This document shows, one piece after another, positions 8,266-15,312 of a stretch of 64,000 nt of DNA. The notes under the pieces were generated by a model. It was not told the origin of the DNA, did no database searches, and saw only the letters and a list, made by a program, of their open reading frames with translations. A program made the translations under genes and the position numbers. The DNA is from CAIUPE01 sp037131735 (GTDB lineage: Bacteria > Pseudomonadota > Alphaproteobacteria > Rhizobiales > Beijerinckiaceae), in NCBI GenBank assembly GCA_037131735.1, contig JBAXQM010000003.1, positions 95,377 through 159,376 of the forward strand, in the 5' to 3' direction. Each line of letters begins with the position of its first letter. The first letter of the stretch is position 1.

Positions 8266-8808
8266 TTAGCGCGGCGCCATGATCATGGTCATCTGGCGGC
8301 CTTCGAGCAGGGGTTCGGCCTCAACTTTCGAGACTTCGGCCATTTCCGTGCGCACGCGTTCAAGCAATTTCATGCCGAGCGTTTGATGGGCCATTTCACG
8401 ACCACGGAAGCGCAAAGTGATTTTGACCTTGTCGCCTTCCTCGAAAAAGCGGCGGACCGCCTTCATCTTGGTCTCGTAATCGTGATTATCGATGCCCGGA
8501 CGGAGCTTGATTTCCTTGATTTCAACGACTTTCTGCTTTTTCCGCGCTTCCGCAGCTTTTTTCTGCTCAAGGAAGCGGAATTTGCCGTAATCAAGGATTT
8601 TACAGACAGGCGGGGTAGCGTTCGGGACAATCTCGACGAGGTCGAGTCCCGCTTCCTCCGCAATCGCCAAAGCGTCAAAGAAAGCCACGATTCCACGGTT
8701 ATTACCGGTATCGTCGATCAGCTGCACTTCGCGCACGCCGCGAATGTCGCGATTGGCGCGGGGCCCGTCCTTAACCGGAACGGGGGCGGTTCTCATCGGT
8801 CTGCGAAT
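8266..8808 (-). CDS. infC: Translation initiation factor IF-3, apparent ATT start
   Basis: Binds the 30S subunit, prevents premature 50S joining and proofreads the start codon. About 180 aa, with the IF3-N block (GPRANRDIRGVREVQLID) and IF3-C (KVKITLRFRGREMAHQTLG, ending EGRQMTMIMAPR). The start chosen is ATT at 8808, which gives the N terminus M-R-R-P-M-R-T, as in rhizobial IF-3 proteins. A Shine-Dalgarno AGGAG lies at 8818-8822, 9 nt from ATT; from the in-frame ATG at 8796 it would be 21 nt away. AUU starts are the basis of IF-3 autoregulation in E. coli. Confidence 0.95.
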   Translation of the reverse strand: MRRPMRTAPVPVKDGPRANRDIRGVREVQLIDDTGNNRGIVAFFDALAIAEEAGLDLVEIVPNATPPVCKILDYGKFRFLEQKKAAEARKKQKVVEIKEIKLRPGIDNHDYETKMKAVRRFFEEGDKVKITLRFRGREMAHQTLGMKLLERVRTEMAEVSKVEAEPLLEGRQMTMIMAPR

Positions 8809-8905
8809 GGCTCAGATCTCCTCTTTTGATTTTTAGGATGCGCAAGGCGCTGTTCGCCGGATGATCCTAACAAATCAGATTTAATGAAGGATTGCTTCAC
8901 TAGCG

Positions 8906-8934
8906 GAAATGCGCGGAAAGTACGGGGAAGTCAA
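8906..8934 (-). promoter_or_regulatory. Possible promoter of infC
   Basis: On the minus strand, -35 TTGACT (8929-8934), a 17-bp spacer and a weak -10 CATTTC (8906-8911). It would give a leader of roughly 90 nt before infC. The remaining bases between infC and the DUF1150 gene (8935-9006) show no gene. Confidence 0.3.
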
Positions 8935-9006
8935 CCGAGACGCGGGATCATACGCTCTTTTTTGCGCATCCGTGTTTTTACGACACAGGGTCTTACCCGT
9001 CTCGCT

Positions 9007-9285
9007 TCAATGAAGGCTCACGGTTTCGAGATCATGTTCCCAGGCATTCGCCATCGCGGTATCGCGTGAATCCGTGATCATGATCGGCATGCCATTGGCA
9101 GCCAGAAGCACAAAGAGGTTGAGCCCCGGCGCCACATCCGGTGCGCCTGGAAAAATCCGGCCGAGATCGTCCGATTTGATCGGCTTCAAATAAGCGAGCT
9201 TGCCTTCGCCCCATTCGGCGAGGGCTTTGATGGAGAGCGTGTCCTCTCCCGTTTCGATGATCATCTCTTTGTTCGCGTCGGTCAT
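9007..9285 (-). CDS. DUF1150 family protein
   Basis: Small cytoplasmic protein of unknown function, found in alphaproteobacteria next to Hsp20 genes. 92 aa. The core (LAEWGEGKLAYLKPI, then FVLLAANGMPIMITDSRD) is typical of DUF1150. I chose ATG at 9285 because AAGGAGGG lies 5 bp upstream; the longer in-frame start at 9321 has no comparable site. It lies 45 bp after hsp20 in the same direction and is probably co-expressed with it under heat-shock control. The function is inferred only from this association. Confidence 0.85.
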   Translation of the reverse strand: MTDANKEMIIETGEDTLSIKALAEWGEGKLAYLKPIKSDDLGRIFPGAPDVAPGLNLFVLLAANGMPIMITDSRDTAMANAWEHDLETVSLH

Positions 9286-9330
9286 GTCACCCTCCTTGAG
9301 CGGTGTTGTCCTGTTCGTCACATATGTGTC

Positions 9331-9759
9331 TCAGTCGCGTTCCACAATATCGATGCGGCGCACGATTTTTTCCGGCTCTGGCCGCGCGAGATCAACGGCA
9401 AGAAGGCCATTGGTCATCGCTGCCCCGATTACTTCCATGCCATCGACAAGCAGAAAGCTTTTCTGGAATTGCCGCGCGGCAATGCCGCGATGGAGATAGA
9501 TGCGGGTTTTGTCATCGGTCTGCCGACCGCGGATCACGAGCTGGTTTTCTTCGAGCGTCACATCAAGCTGGTCGCGGGTGAACCCGGCAACCGCCAAAGT
9601 GATGCGCAAAAATTCCGGTGTCGTTTCCGTGCGCGGCACGCGTTCGATATTGTAGGGCGGATAGCCGTCGGTCGCCGTTTTGGCGATCCGCTCAAGCGCC
9701 CGCTCGAATTCATCGAACCCGATGAGGAAAGGCGAGGTCAAAGTCGTCATACGTGTCAT
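9331..9759 (-). CDS. Small heat shock protein, Hsp20/alpha-crystallin family
   Basis: ATP-independent holdase that binds unfolding proteins during heat stress. About 142 aa from ATG 9759, with a short N-terminal arm (TSPFLIGFDEFERAL) and the alpha-crystallin domain. The arm is followed by the PPYNIER motif that opens the domain. The domain runs from FLRITLAVAGF through ENQLVIRGRQ to GLLAVDLARPEPE. Start choice is uncertain: ATG 9750, ATG 9774 and GTG 9786 are also in frame, but 9759 has a GGGG at 9-nt spacing. It is divergent from the PfkB kinase gene. Regulation appears to involve an RpoH-type promoter and a hairpin over the ribosome-binding site. Confidence 0.93.
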   Translation of the reverse strand: MTRMTTLTSPFLIGFDEFERALERIAKTATDGYPPYNIERVPRTETTPEFLRITLAVAGFTRDQLDVTLEENQLVIRGRQTDDKTRIYLHRGIAARQFQKSFLLVDGMEVIGAAMTNGLLAVDLARPEPEKIVRRIDIVERD

Positions 9760-9763
9760 AGTG

Positions 9764-9790
9764 CGAAGCCCCATTAAAAAAGGCACTTCG
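9764..9790 (-). promoter_or_regulatory. Candidate ROSE-like RNA thermometer before hsp20
   Basis: In the minus-strand leader, CGAAGTGCC (9782-9790) can pair with GGGGCTTCG (9764-9772) across a 9-nt U-rich loop. The stem contains a U-G pair beside a G-G mismatch and covers the GGGG that precedes ATG 9759. Rhizobial ROSE elements mask the Shine-Dalgarno sequence with a similar weak G-G-containing stem. A second hairpin (9810-9838, GAGCA/TGCTC with inner GGCC/GGCC) lies upstream. Confidence 0.4.
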
Positions 9791-9841
9791 GAGAAGGAGC
9801 CTCGGGATTGAGCACTCCGGGGCCTTTCGGCCTTGCTCGAA

Positions 9842-9870
9842 ATATGGTCATGCTCGCTCCATCCTGCAAG
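9842..9870 (-). promoter_or_regulatory. RpoH-type heat-shock promoter of hsp20
   Basis: -35 CTTGCAG (9864-9870), a 14-bp spacer and -10 GACCATAT (9842-9849) on the minus strand, close to the sigma32 consensus CTTGAAA / CCCCATNT. The groES promoter in this window has the same geometry. Confidence 0.5.
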
Positions 9871-9896
9871 TTCCCGCGACCAAGGAGTTTTGGGCT

Positions 9897-10823
9897 GTGA
9901 CGGCGATGATCGATATCTTGGCCATTGGCGAACCGATGGTTGAATTCAACGAGGACCGGTCAGGACCAGAGCCGGCCTATCGGCCCGGCCATGGCGGAGA
10001 TACCTCAAACACGATCATCGCGGCGGCGCGGCAGGGTGCCCGCACGGCCTATTTCACGCATCTTGGTGATGACGCCTTCGGGCGGCAATTTCTTGATCTG
10101 TGGGACAAAGAAGGTGTTAGCCGCGAAATGGTGAAGCTTGTCGCGGGGCAACGGACCGGGATCTATTTTGTAACCCACGGACCTGACGGGCATGAATTCA
10201 GCTATTACCGTGCGGGCTCTGCTGCGAGCCTTGTCACGCCGCATGATCTGCCAAAGGGTCTCGTTGAATCCGCGCAAGTTCTCCATGTCTCCGGCATCAG
10301 TCAGGCGATTTCAGTGACCGCATGCGACATGGTGTTTGACGCGATGGCGCGCGCCAAAGCCGCAGGGCGTATAATCAGCTATGATACAAATTTGCGTTTG
10401 CGCTTGTGGCCGATTGAACGCGCGCGTGCGATCATCAACGCCACGGCGGCACAAAGCACCATCCTGCTTCCGGGTCTTGATGATGCGCGTCAATTGACCG
10501 GTCTTGAGACCGCGGAAGCGATTTGTGATTTTTATCTCACGCTCGGTCCCTCTATTGTTGCCCTTACAATGGGTAAAGACGGGACGCTTGTCGCCACCAA
10601 AGATACGCGCCAGCATGTTCCGGCGCGTGTTGTAAAAGCTATTGATGCAACCGGAGCGGGTGACACATTCGACGGCGCTTTTCTTGCCGAATGGCTGAAA
10701 ACACGTGATCCCTTCGCATCCGCGCATTTTGCTAATGCGGCTGCCGCATTATCGACGCAAGGCTATGGTGCTGTGGCGACGATTCCCCGCCGCGCGACAG
10801 TTGAAGCCTTTATGACAAACTGA
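9897..10823 (+). CDS. PfkB-family sugar kinase, probably 2-dehydro-3-deoxygluconokinase
   Basis: Ribokinase/PfkB-fold kinase that phosphorylates a sugar or sugar acid with ATP; the closest recognisable type is KdgK, which makes KDPG for the Entner-Doudoroff route. 308 aa. N-terminal signature GHGGDTSNTIIAAARQGA, a substrate region GHEFSYYRAGSAAS and the C-terminal catalytic motif DATGAGDTFDGAF with its Asp base. GTG at 9897 is preferred because AAGGAG ends 9 nt upstream; ATG 9906 is the alternative. No sugar-acid catabolic genes are adjacent, so the substrate is an inference. Confidence 0.85.
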   Translation: MTAMIDILAIGEPMVEFNEDRSGPEPAYRPGHGGDTSNTIIAAARQGARTAYFTHLGDDAFGRQFLDLWDKEGVSREMVKLVAGQRTGIYFVTHGPDGHEFSYYRAGSAASLVTPHDLPKGLVESAQVLHVSGISQAISVTACDMVFDAMARAKAAGRIISYDTNLRLRLWPIERARAIINATAAQSTILLPGLDDARQLTGLETAEAICDFYLTLGPSIVALTMGKDGTLVATKDTRQHVPARVVKAIDATGAGDTFDGAFLAEWLKTRDPFASAHFANAAAALSTQGYGAVATIPRRATVEAFMTN

Positions 10824-10893
10824 ATCAGCGGTGTTTGCGTAAGACGGGGTAGAGGCGTTTTGCCAAATCTTGCTCCGACCAAAGGAGACTCGC

Positions 10894-11829
10894 ATGACCA
10901 AAGATATCGGCCCGAAAATACCCGCGTCCGAAATCACGCCGCGTGATGTTTATCTGTCGCGCCGGCAATTTATGGGCGGCACACTCGCGGCGGGTGCGTT
11001 GGCTGCCACTTCTGCATGGGGTGCTACGCCGGCTCAAGCGCTGACCTTTCCGCAAACTGCATTTCCAAAACCCGCCGATGCGGTGACAGATCGTGCCCTC
11101 GCGACGACCTATAACAATTTCTATGAATTCGGTACGTCGAAAGCGGATCCTGCGCGCAATGCCGGCAAATTCAATACCAAACCATGGACCATCGAGATCG
11201 GCGGCGAAGTTGCAAAGCCGAAGACCATCGGTGTTGAAGAGCTTTTGAAATTTGATCTCGAAGAACGTGTTTATCGTTTGCGCTGTGTCGAAGCCTGGTC
11301 GATGGTGATCCCTTGGATCGGTTTTCCCTTGTCAAAACTTTTGGCGCAAGTCGAACCGACATCAAAAGCACGATATGTTAAGTTCACAACGGCGTCGAAG
11401 CCCGAAGAAATGCCCGGCCTGTCCTATCGTGTGCTTGAGTGGCCCTATACCGAAGGCTTGCGGCTTGATGAGGCGATGCACCCCTTAACATTGCTGACAC
11501 TCGGCATGTATGGCGATGTTTTGCCCAATCAAAATGGCGCGCCGGTGCGTATCGTCGTGCCATGGAAATATGGATTCAAAAGCGCGAAATCGATTGTGCG
11601 CATTGATCTTGTTGCCGATGAGCCCAAGACCGCATGGAATAGTGCAGCATCCAATGAATATGGATTTTATTCGAATGTGAATCCAGCAGTTGATCATCCG
11701 CGCTGGAGCCAGAAACGCGAAAGACGCTTGCCCGGTTTCTTTGCCAATCACGATACAGAACCATTTAATGGTTATGGCGAACAAGTGGCCTCGCTTTACG
11801 CCGGTATGGATCTCACGAAATTCTATTGA
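10894..11829 (+). CDS. msrP: Protein-methionine-sulfoxide reductase, catalytic subunit MsrP
   Basis: Periplasmic molybdopterin enzyme that reduces methionine sulfoxide in oxidised envelope proteins. 311 aa. A Tat signal with twin arginine (SRRQFMGG) is followed by an Ala-rich hydrophobic stretch. The sulfite-oxidase fold contains the molybdenum-ligating Cys at residue 131 (RCVEAWSMVIPW). ATG 10894 is chosen because AAAGGAGA lies 5 nt upstream; an earlier in-frame start at 10870 overlaps this site. msrQ follows 4 bp downstream. Confidence 0.96.
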   Translation: MTKDIGPKIPASEITPRDVYLSRRQFMGGTLAAGALAATSAWGATPAQALTFPQTAFPKPADAVTDRALATTYNNFYEFGTSKADPARNAGKFNTKPWTIEIGGEVAKPKTIGVEELLKFDLEERVYRLRCVEAWSMVIPWIGFPLSKLLAQVEPTSKARYVKFTTASKPEEMPGLSYRVLEWPYTEGLRLDEAMHPLTLLTLGMYGDVLPNQNGAPVRIVVPWKYGFKSAKSIVRIDLVADEPKTAWNSAASNEYGFYSNVNPAVDHPRWSQKRERRLPGFFANHDTEPFNGYGEQVASLYAGMDLTKFY

Positions 11830-11833
11830 TCTT

Positions 11834-12490
11834 ATGAACGCGACCGCCACCCATTTCCTTTTTACGCGGCCGCGTTCGATTATCGACGTGATCAAGCCGC
11901 TGCTCTTTGTCTTTTTGCTAATGCCATCGCTGTTGATCACCTATGCCATTTTTTTTGATCCGATCATGCTGGGCGCTAATCCGGCAGAAGCTATTTTGCA
12001 TCATACCGGTGACTGGGTCATTCATTGTCTTTTGCTGACACTCGCTGTCACACCCTTGCGTCGGCTGACAAAATGGAATGACGCGATCAAACTACGCCGG
12101 ATGCTCGGATTATTTTCGTTCTATTATGTCTCTCTCCATTTTCTCGCCTATATCGGATTTGATCGTCTCTTTGATTTTTCTGATCTCGCGCGGGAAATTG
12201 CCAAGCGGCCTTTTATCCTTGTCGGATTCCTTGCTTTTCTCTTGATGCTTCCCCTCGCGGTGACATCGACGCGTGGATGGGTCTTGCGATTGGGCGGCAA
12301 AACTTGGGCGCGGTTGCATCGCTTTATCTATGCCATCGCGATTCTCGGCATTGTGCATTATTGGTGGCTTGTGAAGCGCGATATCACTTGTCCGCTCATA
12401 TTTGCACTTGTTCTTGCAGCGCTTCTCGCCTATCGGCTTTTCATCATCATGCGTCCTGCTTCGCGGCGCAGTGTTGCGCGCGGGTCTTAA
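11834..12490 (+). CDS. msrQ: MsrQ, haem-binding membrane subunit of MsrPQ
   Basis: Inner-membrane cytochrome b-type protein of the ferric-reductase-like family that passes electrons from the quinone pool or flavin reductase to MsrP. 218 aa with about six hydrophobic segments. Histidines that could ligate haem occur in GDWVIHCLLLTLAVTPLRR, YVSLHFLAYIGFD and LHRFIYAIAILGIVHYWWL. ATG 11834 lies just after the msrP stop, giving an msrPQ operon as in E. coli yedYZ. Confidence 0.94.
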   Translation: MNATATHFLFTRPRSIIDVIKPLLFVFLLMPSLLITYAIFFDPIMLGANPAEAILHHTGDWVIHCLLLTLAVTPLRRLTKWNDAIKLRRMLGLFSFYYVSLHFLAYIGFDRLFDFSDLAREIAKRPFILVGFLAFLLMLPLAVTSTRGWVLRLGGKTWARLHRFIYAIAILGIVHYWWLVKRDITCPLIFALVLAALLAYRLFIIMRPASRRSVARGS

Positions 12491-12508
12491 AAGAGGTGTA
12501 ACGCGATC

Positions 12509-13321
12509 ATGACAAAGGCGCGCCTTGGCGGCACATATACATTCATCACAGGCGGTTCGCGCGGCATCGGGCGCGCGGTTGCCGAACGCTTTGCCGCTGA
12601 AGGTTCAACCATTGCCATCAATCATTTCCGTGATGACAATGAAGCCGAGGCCACACTCGAAAGCGTGAAGGCCATCAGCCGCAAAAATGGATTTGAACCG
12701 GCACAGCACATCATTGTCGCGGCTGACGTCTCGGACCGATCCGCCATCCATGATGCGATCGATCACGTTGTGAAAGACTGGGGCCGTCTCGATTTCCTGA
12801 TTAACAATGCCGGTATTCAAGCTGAAACGCCGGGCGACGGATTTGATCCGGTTAAGTTTGAAAAAATCGTTGCGGTTAATTTGATGGGTGCGGCTTACGC
12901 CTCTGAAAAGGCGATTGCGCATTTTCAAACGCGCGCGGGTGGCGGATCAATCATCAACACGACAAGTGTGCATGAACTCATTCCGAAACCCGCTTTTCTC
13001 GCATATTCGATTAGCAAAGGCGGGCTTTCAAATCTCACACGCACTTTGGCGCTCGAATATGCGGATAAAAATATCCGCGTGAACGCGGTAGGGCCCGGTG
13101 CGATCTCAACGAGCTTGAATGATTCCTGGCGGCACGATCCGAAAGCGGTGAGTGTTGTCGAGAACCATATCCCGATGCGGCGGGTGGCAACGCCCGAGGA
13201 TGTTGCGGGTGTTTATGCGTTTTTGGCTTCGGCAGATGCGAATTATATCACCGGCCAAACGATTTTCGCTTGTGGTGGCCTCACTCTCTTCGGGGACTTC
13301 CAAACCAATTGGTCGAGTTGA
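12509..13321 (+). CDS. Short-chain dehydrogenase/reductase, glucose 1-dehydrogenase-like
   Basis: Classical SDR that oxidises or reduces an alcohol/carbonyl with NAD(P). 270 aa. Rossmann motif TGGSRGIGRA near the N terminus, NNAG at about residue 95, catalytic Ser in the IINTTSVHE segment and Tyr-Lys in AYSISK. The C-terminal block P-x-R-R-V-A-T-P-E-D-V-A and ITGQTIFACGG resembles glucose 1-dehydrogenase and 3-oxoacyl-ACP reductase-like enzymes. The substrate cannot be told from sequence. It follows msrQ by 18 bp in the same direction and may share its transcript. Confidence 0.85.
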   Translation: MTKARLGGTYTFITGGSRGIGRAVAERFAAEGSTIAINHFRDDNEAEATLESVKAISRKNGFEPAQHIIVAADVSDRSAIHDAIDHVVKDWGRLDFLINNAGIQAETPGDGFDPVKFEKIVAVNLMGAAYASEKAIAHFQTRAGGGSIINTTSVHELIPKPAFLAYSISKGGLSNLTRTLALEYADKNIRVNAVGPGAISTSLNDSWRHDPKAVSVVENHIPMRRVATPEDVAGVYAFLASADANYITGQTIFACGGLTLFGDFQTNWSS

Positions 13322-13435
13322 TTATGCGTGATTATGCGGATGGGCTTTCGAGCTTGGCCGTGAAACTGTCATCATCCCGTCAAAGAAATCAGGACTCTGG
13401 CCTCGGGAAACTATGATTCGTCAGGGAGTGTCTGC

Positions 13436-14239
13436 GTGTCTCAGTCTGAAATAAAGCATGTCCGGACTTTGTTTTTGTCGGACATCCATTTGGGGACGAA
13501 GGGATGTCAGGCCGATCTCCTTCTCGACTTTCTGAAACATATCGAAGCGGAAACCATCTATCTCGTCGGCGACATCATTGATGGCTGGCGGTTGAAGGCG
13601 GGCTGGTATTGGCCGCAGGCGCATAATGATGTGATTCAGAAATTATTGCGGCGGGTTCGCAAGGGCTGTCGCGTCGTTTATATTCCCGGCAATCATGACG
13701 AATTTCTGCGCGATTATGTCGGACAAAATTTTGGTGGCGTCGAGCTACATGAAGAGATTGTGCATGAAACCGCTGATGGCAAGCGCCTGCTCATTCTTCA
13801 TGGCGACAAATTCGACGTTGTCGTCAATAATGTAAAATGGCTCGCGCATTTGGGCGATTGGGCTTATGATATTGCGATTGGACTCAATATCACAATCGGA
13901 TGGGTAAGGCGGCGTTTGGGTCTGCCTTATTGGTCATTCTCCGGCTGGAGCAAGCAGAAGGTGAAACGCGCGGTGAATTTCATCGGTGCCTTTGAGCGTG
14001 CGGTTATCAATGATGCGCGCAAATTCGATGTGCATGGCGTTGTATGCGGTCATATTCATGCGCCTGTAATCCGCCAATTTGAAGATTACCTTTATCTCAA
14101 CACAGGCGATTGGGTTGATTCCTGTTCAGCGCTTGTTGAGGGTTTTGATGGCACGCTCGAATTGATGCGGTGGACGTCGTTGCGCGCGGTGAATACTCTT
14201 CTTGACGACGAGCGTGAAGAATTGCGATCGGCGGCCTAA
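13436..14239 (+). CDS. Metallophosphoesterase, UDP-2,3-diacylglucosamine diphosphatase-like
   Basis: Calcineurin-like phosphoesterase related to LpxH. 267 aa. Metal-binding motifs are in the expected order: SDIHLG, GDIIDGW, GNHDEF, LHGDKFD and CGHIHAP. LpxH-like enzymes cleave UDP-diacylglucosamine in lipid A synthesis. Many alphaproteobacteria use LpxI for that step, so the substrate of this protein is uncertain. GTG at 13436 is supported by AGGGAG 7 nt upstream. Its stop overlaps the ATG of the glycosyltransferase by one base (TAATG), a tight pairing that suggests both act on one envelope glycolipid. Confidence 0.85.
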   Translation: MSQSEIKHVRTLFLSDIHLGTKGCQADLLLDFLKHIEAETIYLVGDIIDGWRLKAGWYWPQAHNDVIQKLLRRVRKGCRVVYIPGNHDEFLRDYVGQNFGGVELHEEIVHETADGKRLLILHGDKFDVVVNNVKWLAHLGDWAYDIAIGLNITIGWVRRRLGLPYWSFSGWSKQKVKRAVNFIGAFERAVINDARKFDVHGVVCGHIHAPVIRQFEDYLYLNTGDWVDSCSALVEGFDGTLELMRWTSLRAVNTLLDDEREELRSAA

Positions 14240-15240
14240 TGCGCGTTCTTGTGGTAACGGATGCGTGGCATCCGCAAGTTAATGGCGTTGTGCGGTCTCT
14301 CGAACAGCTTGAAGCGGAAGCGCGCCGCATTGGTGAAGAGATTGTTTTCATTACGCCTGAACAATTCCGCACAGTGCCTATGCCTGGCTATGCCGAAATT
14401 CGCTTGTCGCTCGCGCGGCCCAAAATTCTCAATGATTTGATTGATGCGGCAAAGCCTGATGCTGTGCATCTGGCGACAGAGGGGCCTTTGGGTCTACTCG
14501 CACGGCGTGCCTGTCGCTCGCGCAATCTATCGTTCACGACCTGTTATCACACACGCTATCCGCAATATCTTCGCGCACGCTTACCCGTTCCCGAGCAACT
14601 GACTTACGCGCTGCTTAGAAAATTTCATAATAGCGGCGATGGGACGATGGTTGCGACTGAAGCACTGGGCGACGAATTGCGGGATAAAGGATTTAACCGC
14701 TTGATGCTCTGGTCGCGTGGCGTTGATACGGATTTATTCCGTCCGCGCGATGAGCGTGTCCTCGCACTTTCGGGTCCGATTTATCTTTGCGTCGCACGGT
14801 TAGCGGTCGAGAAGAATCTCGAAGCCTTTTTGAGTCTTGATCTTGAAGGCTCTAAAGTGATCGTTGGCGACGGTCCTGATCGCGCGCGGTTGCAGGCAAC
14901 TTATCCCGACGCGCATTTTCTCGGCGCACAATTTGGTGAGGATCTCGCGCGCCTTTATGCGTCAGCCGATGCTTTTGTGTTTCCAAGTCGTACGGAAACC
15001 TTCGGCCTTGTTTTGCTGGAAGCGCTCGCCTCGGGTCTTCCGATCGCGGCTTTTCCGGGTCTAGGTCTCATTCGCGATGTAGCGGATGCGGGATGCGCAA
15101 TACTCGATGAGAATCTCGCTATCGCCGCGCGTCAGGCAATCCGTCTGTCATCCAAAGATGCCCGTGACTTCGCGTCACAATTTTCATTCGAACAATCAAC
15201 GCGGCAATTTTTTGATAATGTGCAGCGCGCGATGGGCTGA
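14239..15240 (+). CDS. Glycosyltransferase family 4 protein
   Basis: Retaining GT-B glycosyltransferase, 333 aa. The N-terminal domain begins VLVVTDAWHPQVNGVVRSLE, as in GDP-mannose-dependent alpha-mannosyltransferases of the MgtA type. The C-terminal donor domain has ARLAVEKNLEAFL and the EX7E motif (ETFGLVLLE). It is one base overlapped with the upstream phosphoesterase gene and ends before a strong terminator. The likely product is an envelope glycolipid; donor and acceptor are not determined. Confidence 0.87.
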   Translation: MRVLVVTDAWHPQVNGVVRSLEQLEAEARRIGEEIVFITPEQFRTVPMPGYAEIRLSLARPKILNDLIDAAKPDAVHLATEGPLGLLARRACRSRNLSFTTCYHTRYPQYLRARLPVPEQLTYALLRKFHNSGDGTMVATEALGDELRDKGFNRLMLWSRGVDTDLFRPRDERVLALSGPIYLCVARLAVEKNLEAFLSLDLEGSKVIVGDGPDRARLQATYPDAHFLGAQFGEDLARLYASADAFVFPSRTETFGLVLLEALASGLPIAAFPGLGLIRDVADAGCAILDENLAIAARQAIRLSSKDARDFASQFSFEQSTRQFFDNVQRAMG

Positions 15241-15256
15241 TTTTTCATTCTGATAG

Positions 15257-15290
15257 AAAAAAGGGCGCACCGCAGTGCGCCCTTTGTATT
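15257..15290. terminator. Bidirectional terminator between glycosyltransferase and groEL
   Basis: Perfect 11-bp stem AAAGGGCGCAC / GTGCGCCCTTT with loop CGCA, flanked by A-rich and T-rich sequence. It serves the convergent genes on both sides. Confidence 0.88.
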
Positions 15291-15312
15291 TTGTGAGAGG
15301 TGTAGGACGTCC

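Noticed and set aside
8188..8829. 213-codon plus-strand frame over infC
   Set aside because: Shadow of infC and its terminator.
9772..9786. GTG 9786 or ATG 9774 as hsp20 start
   Set aside because: No ribosome site; family homology begins later; both fall inside the leader hairpin.
13322..13345. Short direct repeat gattatgcg after the SDR gene
   Set aside because: Only two copies, partly over the stop codon; no sign of an attachment site or mobile element.
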